NCBI GenBank assembly: GCA_012845835.1
Contig: JABAKD010000022.1
Span: forward strand, 12,244,718 to 12,308,717
Length of the DNA: 64,000 bases
Reading direction: 5' to 3'
DNA from: Undaria pinnatifida
Taxonomy: Eukaryota > Sar > Phaeophyceae > Laminariales > Alariaceae
The translations under genes were made by a program, and so were the position numbers. Under the pieces are notes generated by a model. That model did not search any database, had not been told where the DNA came from, and was given only the letters and a program-made list of their open reading frames with translations. Positions 11,511 through 24,129 of the stretch are shown here, in pieces. Within the stretch, counting starts at the first letter, position 1. Every line of letters starts with the position of its first letter.

Positions 11511-11930
11511 TTATACATGAGAAGGGCGCACGGATATTTTTGCGTGAATACTTTTGCTGGCGGACAATATCCACAGGTGGTGTGTGACGCTGTTGCTGAT
11601 CGACGTCAAAAACTGGAAGCCCTCGTCGGACTCGTCGTCCCGATTAGTGACTGCGTCACATTTACAAAGTAACTCCTTTTCAGAACTGCACCCACGTTTG
11701 GGAACAAAGTACTTTGCATTTGCATGGAATGTATTCGCATACATGACAGTAAGGGTTAACAGCTGGCTGTTCGTCGGCGCCATCGGCACGGTTCTGGGAG
11801 CTGGACTCACCGGAGGTGTGCGCGCCATGTGCTTGTCTGTGGGGCTGGAGCTCCTTGCGTGTAGCAGTCGGCGTCGTGTCGCCGGACGTGGCACTGTCAT
11901 CGGACAGCATTAGCATCTGATCTCAGCTCC

Positions 11931-12235
11931 AATGTCTGCCACAACTGCGTCAAGGGTGGCCACGACAGGAGCGACTGTGCGATGCCTGACATGGCCCGCG
12001 AAAAAAACGGCATGGGGCCTCGTGGCAACAACCCCGCTAGGCGAAAGGCTGGCTTGGGGAGTCAAAGTGGCGCTCTGTGCACAAGACGACCACGCACAGC
12101 AACGCTGCTACCAAGGAGCTCGGCGCCCACAGATGGGTAGCGCACATACGGCGACTTGTCTCAGCGATCAAAGCCTTCCCGGTGACACCGTCGAGAAACC
12201 AGCCGTACATTCCACGCATCTAATAACCGCGTGCT
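11931..12235 (+). mobile_element. Ty1/copia gag remnant with CCHC zinc knuckle (plus strand)
   Basis: The plus strand encodes VCHNCVKGGHDRSDC, a perfect C-X2-C-X4-H-X4-C knuckle that binds nucleic acid in retroelement Gag. About 45 codons later, after a frameshift, it reads KWRSVHKTTTHSNAA, the K-W-C-S-x-H-x-T-x-H-S block that follows the knuckle in many copia Gag proteins. Here the cysteine of that block is arginine. Frameshifts and stops make it non-functional. The 400 bases upstream may be more gag, but I see no motif. It lies tail to tail with the minus-strand remnant at 12250-13060. Confidence 0.68.
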
Positions 12236-12249
12236 AAAGTTGAACGGCT

Positions 12250-13060
12250 TAAGTTTAGCACGCGGTTGATAGGCGCGTGGAAGTTAACACCTGTCGTCTC
12301 TTCGTCATCGCGGGGAAGGCTGTGGTCGCTGATCACAATCGCCGCATGCGCGCTACCCACCTGTGGATGCGTGCCACAATGGTGGTATTCTTTTTTGGCA
12401 AAAATGCGTCCGATTGATGGACTCTTCTAAAAAGGAAGTACCAGATGTTGTTGGACCCCCGTTAGCCTTTTCCAGCGGTTGCAATTTGTTTTTTTATCTC
12501 TAGGCCATGGGATTCTTCATGGGGTCAAGTGTACAGCGTTTGCCGAAGTCAGTTTGTGGTATGGAGCGCTCCACAATGGAAGGGCCTCAGAAATTCTAGG
12601 CGCACCCCCTCCCGCAGCACGCCTCTGTGGGTGCGGCGGCGTCGGGGGCCATCCTGGGATATCCTCACCTTGACCACTCCCTCCGACGCAGGCATTCTCA
12701 CATATCAGTAGGAGACCCTCGAGGGTATTCCAGGATGCCCCTCGATGCCACAGTTTGGAGCTCCTAGTATGTAGCTGTCGAATTGCTGTGCGTGGTCGTG
12801 TTGTCTACGGCGCACCACTTTTGCTCAGCATTAGTCTCTGACCCAGCCTTCCGGCCAGCGGGTTTGTTGGTCTATGGGCCCTTGCCGATGACCCCGTGGG
12901 CCTTGTCATGCGCGGTGCAGTTTCTCCTGCAGTGCCTGGCCTTGTCGCAGTTGTGGCATGTGATGAAGCTGGAATCAAAATACTGCTGCTGCTGGTATGA
13001 CCGCACCATGCCCAGCGATCCGAGTGGACAGTGTAATTGTGCTGCGTACCATATCGCCAT
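12250..13060 (-). mobile_element. Ty1/copia gag remnant with CCHC zinc knuckle (minus strand), interrupted
   Basis: On the minus strand, near 12920-12965, it encodes TCHNCDKARHCRRNC, again C-X2-C-X4-H-X4-C. After a stop the same frame gives KWCAVDNTTTHSN, the post-knuckle block with its Cys kept. Sequence at about 12250-12365 pairs with 12120-12240 as an inverted repeat (CCGCGTGCTAAA on each side of 12247). Between about 12370 and 12775 a different dispersed repeat with the CTAGGCCATGGGAT motif interrupts the element. Confidence 0.65.
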
Positions 13061-14126
13061 CGCCGTTTAATGCACTGCTTGTACCGCTATGATTGCGTAT
13101 TAGTCTGATGTGGCCCACTCGCTATTGACAACTGTAGTACCGATCAGCCACTATGGTATGGATGTGGCAGCTGGCTACAGCTAGTAGTAGGTGTCGTATC
13201 AGTCACCGACGCCACTCTGCAACAGCAAGCTGATCGAAATATAGATACATTGTGTGCACTGGTGTAATAGCGGCCCGTGCCAAGCCATTATAGGCGCTCT
13301 TATCTACATAATGCTCTCATCTGTCGTGGAATATATATAGCTTTTAGTCCAGGCGGGACATGCCGATTTGACCGCTCTTGTTTGGCCGGAATGTTCTTTT
13401 CTACGATGGGGCGCTCTTAAACAGGTGTATCCACTGCCATATTTTACGGATCGGCTAGCTACGTATGGGTATCAAATTTCCGCTGCTGCCATGGCCGCGG
13501 ACCCGTAGAAGTTTTCCACGCCACCGCTCCCCGTGTAAGCTCACTGTTTTCCCTCGTCTGTTTTGCGCTTGCTACATGTGACCCTCGGACGCGTACGCCA
13601 ACCCTACAGTGTGGAGTTCAATTCACCCGCGATGCCGGTGAGTTATCAGAAGAGGGGTTGCGTGTCACGAGTTATTGTTAGCGAGAGACAACTGTAGTAC
13701 TGTAGGAGACAATAGTAGTTCTGCAGGAGGCAGCAGTTGTGCTGTAGCTCTAGGTTCGTTCGCAGTCCAGGTAAGCCATCAGATGCAAAACCTCGCGATA
13801 CGACGATTACAGCAGCTCTATTAATGGTATTTTGTGAGATTATTCCTGACGACGTCAGCTGTGAGTTCGACAAATTTAGAGTCAATGTTCATCTTTGCAG
13901 TATTTATACGGCATAAAAACGAATGCGCAAGTCGTGAAAATGCTGGGGGTGAGCTGGGTTTCACCGGTATATCTCGCTGCTATGAAATACAGTGGTACGT
14001 GTTTTAAGCATTGATAGTACAGGTACCGGGAGGAGTTATTCGAAACCGTGAAGTATGAGGGCTTTCGTCTTCTCGTGTTGGATGGGATGATGAACAAATA
14101 TGGTCTCATTTGCTTCCGACCATAGA
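13061..14126. other. No gene recognised
   Basis: No exon or named repeat. Short CTGTAGTACTGTAGGAG-like repeated motifs occur near 13690-13745. Confidence 0.4.
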
Positions 14127-14445
14127 CCGGTCGCCCCGGTGGCGTATCAGGTTATCGTCGAGCCTGGTATAGGTCAGTTTCGTGAGTTCGAGCCCCGCCG
14201 AGTGCATATTCGTATAAATTCGTTGGGACTTTTTCTTGTGCACAAATTGACTTGCGGAAAGCGCGAGAGCGTGAGTTAGCAACACTCGATGAAAAATCGA
14301 CGAGCAGTGGGATTGCTGAACCCTATGCGCGATAAAAATTGAAGGCAAGAACCGGGCGGGAGAAGGGACGACACCTGTGACCACGGCTTGTCCAGAAGCT
14401 GGAAAGTAAAAGTGTGAGAAAAAAAAAAAAAAAAAAAAAAAAAAA
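14127..14445 (+). repeat. tRNA-derived SINE, copy 2 (full length)
   Basis: About 319 bp. The head is GCCCCGGTGGCGTATCAGG (A-box type), with B box GAGTTCGAGCCCC. The body matches copies 1 and 3, and the tail has about 27 consecutive A. Of the copies in the window it has the longest A tail, which suggests recent insertion. I did not find a clear target duplication. Confidence 0.85.
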
Positions 14446-14675
14446 TGCCGTGCACTATTCATCCCAGTACAGTGTAGTAGGTTCTTCCGTTTAAGAGCGC
14501 CCTAAATAAGAGCATTCGGGACTTAGTGAGCGGTCAAGTCGGCTTCTGACGCCTTGTGATGCCTTTACTAAAGCTTATATAATGCCGCATCTGAGATAAG
14601 AGCGGTCAAATTCAGGTGTCACCGGGCGCTCTTAAACTGGGGTACTCCCTGTATAGAACGAATTCCAAGGGTGTG
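14446..14675. other. No feature recognised
   Basis: Short unassigned stretch. A GGGCGCTCTTAAACTGGGGTA-like motif also occurs near 13408. Confidence 0.35.
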
Positions 14676-15300
14676 TTCGGCACGGTACGTACCGAGGCAT
14701 ACCGCCGGTATTACCGGTACCGGACAGTTTTAGTAAGTTCGGTACGACATCAATACCGGCACCGAACACTTCGGTAACTTCGGTACCGGCACCGAACACT
14801 TCGGTAACTTCGGTACGACATCAATACCGGTACCGGACACTTGAGTAAGTTTGGTACGATATGGATACCGGTACCGGACACTTGAGTAAGTTTGGTACGA
14901 TATATGACAGTTTTAGTAAGTTCGGTACGACATCAATACCGGCACCGAACACTTCGGTAACTTCGGTACGACATAAATACCGGTACCGGACACTTGAGTA
15001 CGTTTGGTACGATATGGATACCGGTACCGCCGGTACCGGTACAGATTTTCATACCGGTACCGGACACTTCGGTAACTTCGGTACAGCATCCGTACCGGTA
15101 CCGGACACTTCGGTAAGTTCGGTACGACATCGATACCGGTACCGGACACTTCGGTAAGTTCGATACGACATCAATACCGGTACCCCCGGTACCGGTGCAC
15201 CGGTATGGACGTTTGTACCGGAGTTCGTATCGGTATCGGTGCGGCATCGATGCCGGTTCCCGACACTTTGGTAAGTTTGGCGACATCAACCCCCTACCGC
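14676..15300. repeat. Minisatellite of ACCGGTACCGG / CTTCGGTAAGTTCGGTAC units, array 1
   Basis: Tandem degenerate units of about 41-48 bp, each joining an ATACCGGTACCGG palindrome, ACACTT, CGGTAAGTTCGGTACGAC and ATCA. Because the unit contains GGTACC and ACCGGT palindromes the array is highly self-complementary. Frames through it yield runs such as YRYRT on both strands, which are repeat translations. Confidence 0.9.
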
Positions 15301-15785
15301 CACATTTTGACATCAAAATAAGGTTGCTTCTTATGCGATCCGGTTCCGAGGTTCAGATTTTTACTTTTCGATCTTAAAACATAGATTGGTATTTTGATGC
15401 AGTCCAAAATTATTGCAAAATAGAACGGGATTAAATCTGATTTGAGAATCCGATGGCCCAAGTCGTCAGATCTTATCTGACGATTCGGCCTGTCGAATTT
15501 TCAAATCGAAAAATGGCATCAGTCTGTCATCAGTTACAGGTCATGCTGAGCAGAGCCTGGTACAGCAGCAGTACGAGGTTCACGCAGATCTACGAGTAAC
15601 GATCGCGATGCGTTGGACTAGGAATACAAACACACAAATGCAGTCGACGCGTCTCTCCGTAGCCACGCTATATATTTAGCTGTCGATGGACGCGGGCTCG
15701 GACCTAGAGACCAAGAAGAGCAGCGCATCCAGCGCTCGTCTTTTGTGGCCACGTATAATATATATACGAGAGTACACCACAGCAG
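15301..15785. other. No gene recognised
   Basis: Spacer between the two ACCGGTACC arrays; no exon seen. Confidence 0.4.
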
Positions 15786-16185
15786 CAGCAAACACGGTAC
15801 GTATCGAGGCATACCGCCGGTATGTGCCGGCGGTATTACCGGTACCGGAAACTCCGGTAAGTTCGGTACGGCATCAAAACCGGTACCGGAAACTTCGGTA
15901 ACTTCGGTACGGCATCAATACCGGTACTGGATACTTCGGTAACTTCGGCACGATCAATACCGGTACCTGACACTTCGGTAACTTCGGTACGACATCAATA
16001 CCAGTACCACCGGTACCGGTAAAGACTTTCATACCGGCACCGGACACTTCGGTAAGTTAGGTACGACATCAATACCGGTACCGGGCACTTCGATAAGTTC
16101 GGTACGACATCAATACCGGTTCCGAGTACTTCGGTAAGTTCGGTACGACATCCATACCGGTACCGAGAATACCGGTGCCGTACCG
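15786..16185. repeat. Minisatellite of ACCGGTACCGG units, array 2
   Basis: Same family as the array at 14676-15300, with about eight units ending at a CCGTACCGAGCACGCCC stretch. Both arrays begin with ACGTACCGAGGCATACCGCCGGTA or a close variant, so they share a left boundary and may be copies of one element. Confidence 0.88.
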
Positions 16186-18029
16186 AGCACGCCCTTGGGA
16201 TATTCGTGTCGATACGTTTCGCAAAAACTGATGTCATACACCGGGTGCCACCACTCCCGCCCAATCCCTTTTCCTCCCCTACGTGTACTCATTTAAGGAA
16301 GTATCTCCCTCTGTTGTTACGGAGAGGTTGTCAATAGGACGGAATGAAATACAAAAAAGAGGGGCGGGGGGGATATCCGTTTTTTGTTTAGCTTGCCATT
16401 TTTGTATGTTTTGTTTCCTGGTGTACACGCTACAGAGCTCACTCGAACACATAGGCGAGCGTGACTGAAACATGGAGACTTTGCCCTTTTTGTGTGTTTC
16501 GTTTTGAAGAGGACTGTGCCGTTTCGAGGAGCGAACGCGGCGTTGTCTGCCGTTTATTTAAACGCGGGACAGCTCTGTTCATTGATGATCTGGCACCATC
16601 GGTGATTTGGGTTATTGTTCAAATTTGTGGAGGCGACCATCATTGGTGGCTGCTGCACCACTGCTTCGAGAGTCACGCAGCTGGGAGGTAGCCCCACGTC
16701 GGATTGCGACGACACCACCGGCTAGCAGTAGTGGGATCAGAGCAGTAAGTTATAATAGCCAGCTAGCGACCAAGCGATAGGCCCGTTCGTGTGCTGTTAT
16801 TTCTGGTCCTTCTGTTTTTTTCTGTGGCTAAGAGCCCTCTGCCCTACGCGAACGCATCAGCGCCCCCAAACGCGGCTCTCTACCCCCACGACACTGGTTG
16901 ATCCAGTGTCCCGCCGATTGGTAGTCGCCGCGCGTCAGAACGATTTGGCAATGGCACGTGCATTCCGCGCCTGCCTTTACTGCGAAAGCTATTGCTTTGT
17001 GTTTCATTTTCCCCTTGTTTTGAGGGTCACTTCTAATGAACGCAAAACAACTCGTTTCCTGACAAAAACTCGCGATTCTTGACCTTTTGAAATTCTGAAA
17101 AGTAATGTTTTCAAAATGAGAACAAGCGGATAATTGTCAGGAATCTAGGCTACTTAGTGACTGAGTGGTCTAGACTACTTAGTGACTGAGTGGTCTAGTG
17201 GATATATCGTGCTATAGTAGCTGACACCCCCCCTTTTACCTTAATATCTGTACCTACAATTTCACCTTTGGGTTAGACAGTCAATAAATAACAACCGGTA
17301 CTAGTTGCTGCCCGCAAAACTTCCTATTATAATCGTCTATTTTCGCGCACTTGCGACAGAACCGGCGTTCGAATAATCGCGGACGAGCGGCTCGAATGAG
17401 TTATAACTTGGACATGTACCCCCGGAGCAAGATGCCACCGTAGTACCGTTGTTTCGGCAACCGAGTTAGATTGACACACGACGCATGGGTGGAAGTATGA
17501 CGGGCTTAACCCCTTGGAGTTCAGCGAGAAAAAAAAGGCTGGGAAAAAAAATGAGGATGAAAGCATCGACCACAGGAAGCAGCCCGGGTTGCAGGTGTAA
17601 GGAGTGCGTCTGAAGTGCAACGGAAAGGGCTGTACGTCATGTGCACAGCGCATTGATGCTTGGTGTTGTTGCGCGCTCTTCCTAGAGGCGTCGAATTTTA
17701 TTTAGCTATGTTCTATTCAAGATATACCCAAGTCCTGAAAGGGTTAAACCCTTTCGCATGTCACAGATCACCGGCCCTCCGTTGATGATCTAGATACAAA
17801 AGGTTTCGGTGACGGGAATAACGTTTCGGCCTAATTGAACAATCAACAGGAGAATCTCCTTCGCTAAAGCGACGGACATGTTTCCGGGAAGATCTGTATG
17901 ATCTGTATGATCTAGCTCATGTCACCGGGTGGGAGCCGTACGGTCTGCATGATTTAGCGAGTGTTTGTTTCCGGGGTTGGACCTGTACTCTCTACAGACA
18001 CGTGGTAGATGGAGGTGTCACTTTCTTCT
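16186..18029. other. No gene recognised
   Basis: A 26-bp tandem duplication of CTACTTAGTGACTGAGTGGT lies at about 17151-17204, followed by a tRNA A-box-like GTGGTCTAGTGGATATA. No splice-consistent exon seen. Confidence 0.4.
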
Positions 18030-19450
18030 GAAATAGTTTCTTTTGAATGACGGGGCTCCTTAACCCAAAATCGTCCGAAAAAAATAAAATAATAGGCCAT
18101 TTTGTTTTGCATGATGATTCTCGTTGTGTATCTACTCTCTACTCGTAGGCTGTGGGAATTTCCATCCGGTACGTACAAGTTTTTTTTTTCAAGTTTTTTT
18201 TTTCTCTATTAATCAGTGTTTGGGAGAGGTCTTCAAAGCTCCCAAATTGAGGGGTAGTATTAAAAAAAAAAGTGGTGCACCCCTCTATCATCGTAGCACG
18301 CGTCTACATACAGATCCTGCACAACACCTCATAACGGCAGGTACAGGATCTACTGTTTCCATAGATTATCTAGATGATCTATTTGAGCTACTGGAGATGA
18401 TCTAGATGATCTAGATCGTCATCTGTCCAAGGCGTGATTCCTTTGGTACCCCAGTAATCACCCCACACTAATTTCAAGCATTGTGTCCCCAAAACCGTGA
18501 TTGCATGTCTAACGTGGTTAAGGTTAATGTTTTCTCATTCGTCAGAGGGATACGAGTAAAGGCAATGGCAACGTTGACCGTTGAAACTCCTTTGTTGTCT
18601 GTTATGTTTCCACTGTGCAATACTGGTCTCCTTTCACGAAAAGAGTACCGGTAATGTGTAGAATTCAGTCGGGCATGCGGAAGACAAGGGTGGGTAGGTT
18701 CGCTATCTTCTTGAATCGCCGCGTCGCCTGCATCCTTGACCCAAAGCGACGGTGGGGGAAACACCCCCAGTTTATTTCGAGCAGTGCAGCTAACGATTCC
18801 GCGGCGGTGTATGTCGCGAAGTAAAAAGTACCAAAAGTCTGAGACTTGTAAGACATGAGGTTAGCCACTCGTGCATGTGACCTGGGCCGCTGAAACATAT
18901 GGTCCTGAAAGTGCTCGCCCAGTCATCCCGGCATTGTGGGGATGCGTGGGTGTATGGTCTGATAGACTAGGGTCAAGCGTGACTATGATTTTACCCCCCC
19001 CTGTTGCCCCTCAAATATATTGCCCCTCAGATATATATATATATAATAGTTGGTCTCGGTTGGCACAGACGCTGTAAAACGTTGTATGTATATTGGGGTT
19101 GACGTTGGTCGGCAACGACGCTGTAAAATTTGCCAATCACTGTGTGAGCTAGACAAGCAGGGTACCGTTTTTTTTTTTTTTTTTTTTTGGCGTTCACCAT
19201 GATGGTTATCGAGTTGAATCATATTGCGCGGGGTGGAGAACCGTAACTCCGCACATGGGGAATGGTCGCATCACGTAGTCTGAATATGGTCAGGCACCCA
19301 CGAGGCAGTTACATGGTCATACCCATTGCTGTCTCTGGAGTGGCCACACCAGAAATAAAGTAACTCATTGGCGCTGTCATCCATGAGCAAGAAAGTAAGC
19401 ACAAGGTGCCGAAAGTCTCTTACGAGCGGTTCTTGGAAGGATGCAGTTCA
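18030..19450. repeat. Dispersed-repeat fragments
   Basis: Contains fragments of a family with GACGGGGCTCCTTAACCCAAA (about 18040), and a piece of the GCATTGTGGGGATGCG family at about 18895-18975. Members of the first family also occur near 20850, 23690, 26480, 32490, 32800, 40430 (reverse) and 50160. No gene seen. Confidence 0.55.
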
Positions 19451-21299
19451 CCCTCCATTCGACTTGCCGAACACCTCACGGCGCTTCGCGCTTGGTGCAA
19501 GCAATGCCTGCCTGGTTTGTGAAAACCCGACGTGCTCCGTCCCGGCATAGTGGTCTATGGTCATACGAGTACGGCCATGCACAAATTGAGTACACCCCCC
19601 CACCCCCTGTTGTATGAACGCCCAAGTTTTGGAGGTACCTCTAGTAGGAATAGGAACGGTGCTCCGTTTCGGAACACATGCGTGATCAATTGTCAAATGG
19701 CTTAACCCCTTTAGAGCCCTAAAACCCCTCCCTACACTAATTCCAATTTTTGTCCCCAAAGCGACTTTCCAGCTGCAAAGGCGTTAAGGCATGCACCAAC
19801 TGAGTAGCCCCCCTCCCCGCCCCCCCTTCCCCCTTCCTACCGTAGCTTTGGTATATTTGGAAGTTGAGAAAGCCATGTCTGGAACTCCTTACGTGAAGCC
19901 CATCCGAACCCATACCTTGCCTTATGCGCGTGCATGCAGCTGTCAATCCCGCGTCTGCCGAGGCTCTTAACTGTGACGACTGCATGAAGCGCCTATCGCG
20001 GCAGTTGATTTGCGCACGAGTAACGTGCGGAGCTTCGACGCTTTGCACGATCCAATGAGAGGGTTGGCACCTCGAGAGGGCAGTGACCGGGGTCCGGGTT
20101 GCCAACCGATTCGTGCTGTTGGTGTCTTCACCTCCCGAACATTCAAGGCGCCTTCCCGGAGAAGTCTCTTGATAACACTACAGAAGAACACCAACCAGTC
20201 ATTTTTCCCGATCTTTGTTTGCTTCGTATGCGTTGCTTCCTTGTGCTGTAGGGAGGAGAGGGGGAGGGTGTAATCATGTGTTATGCATGGTCGTAGTCTG
20301 TGAGACTGTAGACCCTCGCATCCCTACATTGCCGGGATGGAGCATGTCGGTTTTTCACCGACCGGGCAGACATTGCTTGCGCCTAGCGCAAATCGTTGGG
20401 GGGGGGGGGTTCGGTTGTGCTGCTAGTTAAGAAGTGAAGGAAGCAGGCAGTCGACAGCACATTTGAAGTCAATATGTGGACTGTGTGCGTGTGTGCATGC
20501 CACCCAAGTAGAGTTTGTTAGTCGTTTCGCTCATGTCGTGGAGACGCTTCCCAGCTGCTGCCAGCGTGTCGTTGATGCCGGCAACAGGTATCGCAGCGAG
20601 TAAGAGACAGGGTCGAGCTGTCAGAAACCAGCCAGGTTGAGGACACCGGCAATGTCTTTCCCGCGCGGACGGCAAGAGGCAGACTCTTTTGCATACACCA
20701 AGCAGTTGTGATGTAGGAAAGGCTGGTAACGCAGCGGGTCTGACGTATGCTGTAGCGCGATTAGGTAGGAAAAGGTGCGGGCAAAGTTGAGTCTGGTGGG
20801 TGAGGCGTGCTACGGCAGGGGTAGCGTTTTTGGGCAAACATATTTTCTGCATGATGGCGCCCCTTAACCCAAAATCGTCGGACCATTCCGTTGTTGTTTT
20901 ACAATAGTATTCGTTGTGTATTGCACAAGCGATCCCCTGTTGTTCGTGTGGAGTCAATCTTTCGGCGAAGACAGCTGATTCACCAACATTGACGGAGGAT
21001 AGGCTGGAGTTCCCGAGCTGCGGCGACGCCTTGAGACCAGAAGGAGGCAGCCGCGGCGGAGGCGCCACCAGCAGTAGGGTTTGGGGCTTTAGGATTGGAA
21101 GAGGGTTGAATGAAATGTAGTAGGGTTTGGGGCTTCAGGATTGGAAGAGGGTTGAATGAAATGTGTCTGATGCTGGGTGATCAACTTTATTAGTTTTTGA
21201 ACTTTGAATTTGTGAGCCTGCTTGGGACTGTTTTTTTCGTATTATTTTTGTTTTGGGAGGCTTGTCGTTGTTTGGTACAAATCTCGATCCACGGCAGAG

Positions 21300-21850
21300 C
21301 GCCCGAGATTGTATAAACCATGAACTGTGCAGAGGCGCATTTTGTCAAGGTTGAATATTGATGGCTTGAATATTGCCCCGCTGACGCGTTGGTTATACGT
21401 GGCCTGGTCGCACGGCTTTACTCCGTACTTACTTGAAGTATGTGTAGCACCCATGTCGTGTGTTTTTGAGGATAACGAGGGGACGGTACAGTTGGCCCGG
21501 AATCCAAAATGCATGTTGAACTCGAAGCATGTGGATATTCGCCTGCATTTTCCTAGAGATTTTGTGTTCCGGGGAGAGTTGATCATTACTCCAATGAAGT
21601 CAGAGCTGAAGCTTTCAGAATTCTTGACGAAACCCCTCTCTAGGGAGACGTTTTGTTTTCACCGGGATTTTCTTTTGAATATTGGATTCGCTTTTTCGGG
21701 ATGGGGGCAGTTATATTTATTTTTGATTTTCGGAGATAACATATTTGAGTCGGTTTCCGAGGATAGTGGCGTTTTGTCCAGGCCATTTTGGAAAAAAACG
21801 CCGTTTTCACCAGGCAATGGTTTTCGAGAGTATTTGATGTTTCCAGTATG
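21300..21850 (+). mobile_element. Ty1/copia pol 3' end (RNase H domain), copy A
   Basis: The plus frame from 21327 reads VFEDNEGTVQLARNPKCMLN, then SKHVDIRLHF, then SEFLTKPLSRE. These match the conserved end of copia RNase H: E-D-N-x-G, N-P, S-K-H-I-D-I-R-x-H-F and A-D-x-L-T-K-x-L. RNase H removes the RNA strand during reverse transcription. Upstream integrase and reverse transcriptase are missing and the start of RNase H is frameshifted, so it is a 5'-truncated copy. It is followed by a polypurine tract and LTR at 22082. Confidence 0.85.
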
Positions 21851-22081
21851 AGGCTGATGTTATGTCTTTGTTTTTAGACTTAAGAAGATTTAGTTTATAA
21901 ACTTGATTGATTGGAGGATTTTGGACTGCTTGTATGTGCGTCTTGGTTTTCGACTTTGGTTTTTGACTTTGACATGAGTTGATAATGATATTGCGATGTA
22001 TCAACCGTACGATGTCGTGTCTTGCTATGTACAGAGCTGGGGGGATATTAGCACGGTCGTCGTTTATAATGAGTAGGGGGA

Positions 22082-22353
22082 TGTTGGGTACGCAGGAACA
22101 CGACGGAGATTTTCCGTCGTAGATTGAGGAGTGCCATGCTGAAAATGGATTCTGGTAGTGGGATATTGGGATGTCCGAATATTATGCGATGTTCATCCAT
22201 GCATCTAGATACCTTTCGTTGTTTAGCTCCTTATGAGGTCGAGTCAGGCTCGACGGCCGGACAATACAATGGATAAGTCCTGCGCCACCGTCTGGAATCA
22301 CCACCACGAGTTCCCGTGGGAGCTGTGTACACACCGTTAGCGATCGATCAACA
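22082..22353 (+). repeat. Copia 3' LTR, copy A, with polypurine tract
   Basis: A 272-bp segment beginning TGTTGG and ending ATCAACA (TGTTG...CAACA ends, standard for copia). It is directly preceded by the purine-rich GAGTAGGGGGA (22071-22081), the expected plus-strand primer site. It is about 88 percent identical by eye to copy B at 24855. Confidence 0.8.
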
Positions 22354-24129
22354 GTATACCTAGACTATTCTATTAGGCCATGGGATGTTTCATCGGGTTA
22401 AGCTCACGTTCGTTGTCAAAGTTGTGGTTTGGGTTAGATACAGAGCTCAAGTGAGGAACCTTAGAAAATAATAGTGCACCCCTGTCGTCCCGGCGTTGTA
22501 GGGACGCGTTGGTCTATGGTCTGATAGACTACGGCCAAGCGTGACTATGATTACAACGCCTCCCTGTAGTGTAAGCGCCCAAATGTAAGAGGTGTCTCCA
22601 GTAGGAATAGGAACGGTGCTCCGTTTAGGAACGCACATGCGTGTTCGATAGTCAAATTACTAGGCAAGCTAGAAATGGGTGCTCCCCCACACACACTAAG
22701 CCTTCATCACTTTTGGAAGTTTAGAAGACCTTGTCTGGAACCCGTTGCTTAACTCAATCTGAAACCCTACCTTGCCTTCTGCGCGTGCATGCAGCTGTCA
22801 ATCCCGCGTCTGCCCAGTTCCATCGCTGTGACGACTGCAACAAACGGCAAACGTGGGAATTGCTTTTATTATATGCAACGGGCGGAGCTTCGTCGCTTTG
22901 CACTATTCAATGAGAGGGTTGGCTCCTCGGGCTGGCGGTGACCGGGGCCCGGGTTGCCAACTATTTCGCGCTGTTCATATCTTCGCCTCCCAAACCTTCA
23001 AGGCGCCTTCCTGGAGAAGTATCTTGATAACTGCAGAAGAGAATCAACCAGTTACTGTGGTCGATATTTGTTTGGTTCGTATGCGTTGTTTCCTTGCGCT
23101 GTAGGTTTCATGTGGGGAGGAGCGGGGGAGGGTGTAATCATGATTTTATGAATGGTCGTAGTCTGAGACTAAAGACCCTCGCATCCCTACAATGCTGGGA
23201 TTGAGCATGTCGGTTTTTCATCGACCAGGCAGACATTGCTTGCGCCTAGAGAATCGTGGGGAGGAGGGGCTCGAGCGTGCTGCAAGTTAAGATGTGAAGT
23301 GAGCAGGAAGTCGACAGCACATTTGAAGTTGAGATGTGGACTGTGTATGCGTGTGTGCGTGCCACCCAAGTAGAGTTTGCTGGTCGTTTCGCTTGAATCG
23401 TTGAGGCGCTGCCGAGCTGTTGTCAGCGTGTCGTTGATGCCGGCAATAGGTATCGCGGCGAGTAAGAGACGGGGTCAAGTTAGCAGAAACCAGCTAGATT
23501 GAAGACACCGGCAATGTCTTTCCCGCACGGACGGCAAGGAGCAGACTGCTTTGCATACACGAGGCAGTTGTGGTGTGGGAAAGGCTGCTGACGCAGCGGG
23601 TCTGACATATGCTGTAGCGTGATTAGGTAGGAAAAGGTGCGGCCAAAGTTGCGTCTGACCGGGTAGCTCTTTTGGGCAAAACTACTTTCTGAGTGGCGGG
23701 GTTCCTTAACCTATTAATAGAATCGCCGGGATTCCGCTCTTGTGTTGCAATAGTATTCGTTGTGTATTGCCCGACCCATCCCCTGTTTGTGTCGAGTCAA
23801 TAATTCGGCAAAGACAGCTGATTCACCAACATTGACGGAGGATAGGCTGGAGTTCCCGAGCTGCGGCGACGCCATGAAACCGGAAGGAGGAAGCCGTGGC
23901 GGAGGCACCGCCAGCAGTAGTGTTTGGGGCTTTAGGATTGGAAGAGGGTTGAATTAAATGTATTTGATGTTGGGTGGTCAACTTGATTGTTTGAACTTTG
24001 AATTGTCAGCTTCCTTGGGACTGTTTTTTTCACGTTGTTTTTGTTGTGCGAGGCTTGTTATTGTTTGGTACAGATCTCGATCCACGGCAGAGCGCCCGAG
24101 ATCGAATACACCATTTACCGGCGTAGAGG

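Noticed and set aside
20469-21068. 199-codon minus-strand frame as a complete gene
   Set aside because: It lies in the duplicated unit and is broken in the other two copies; only the internal conserved part is reported as a finding.
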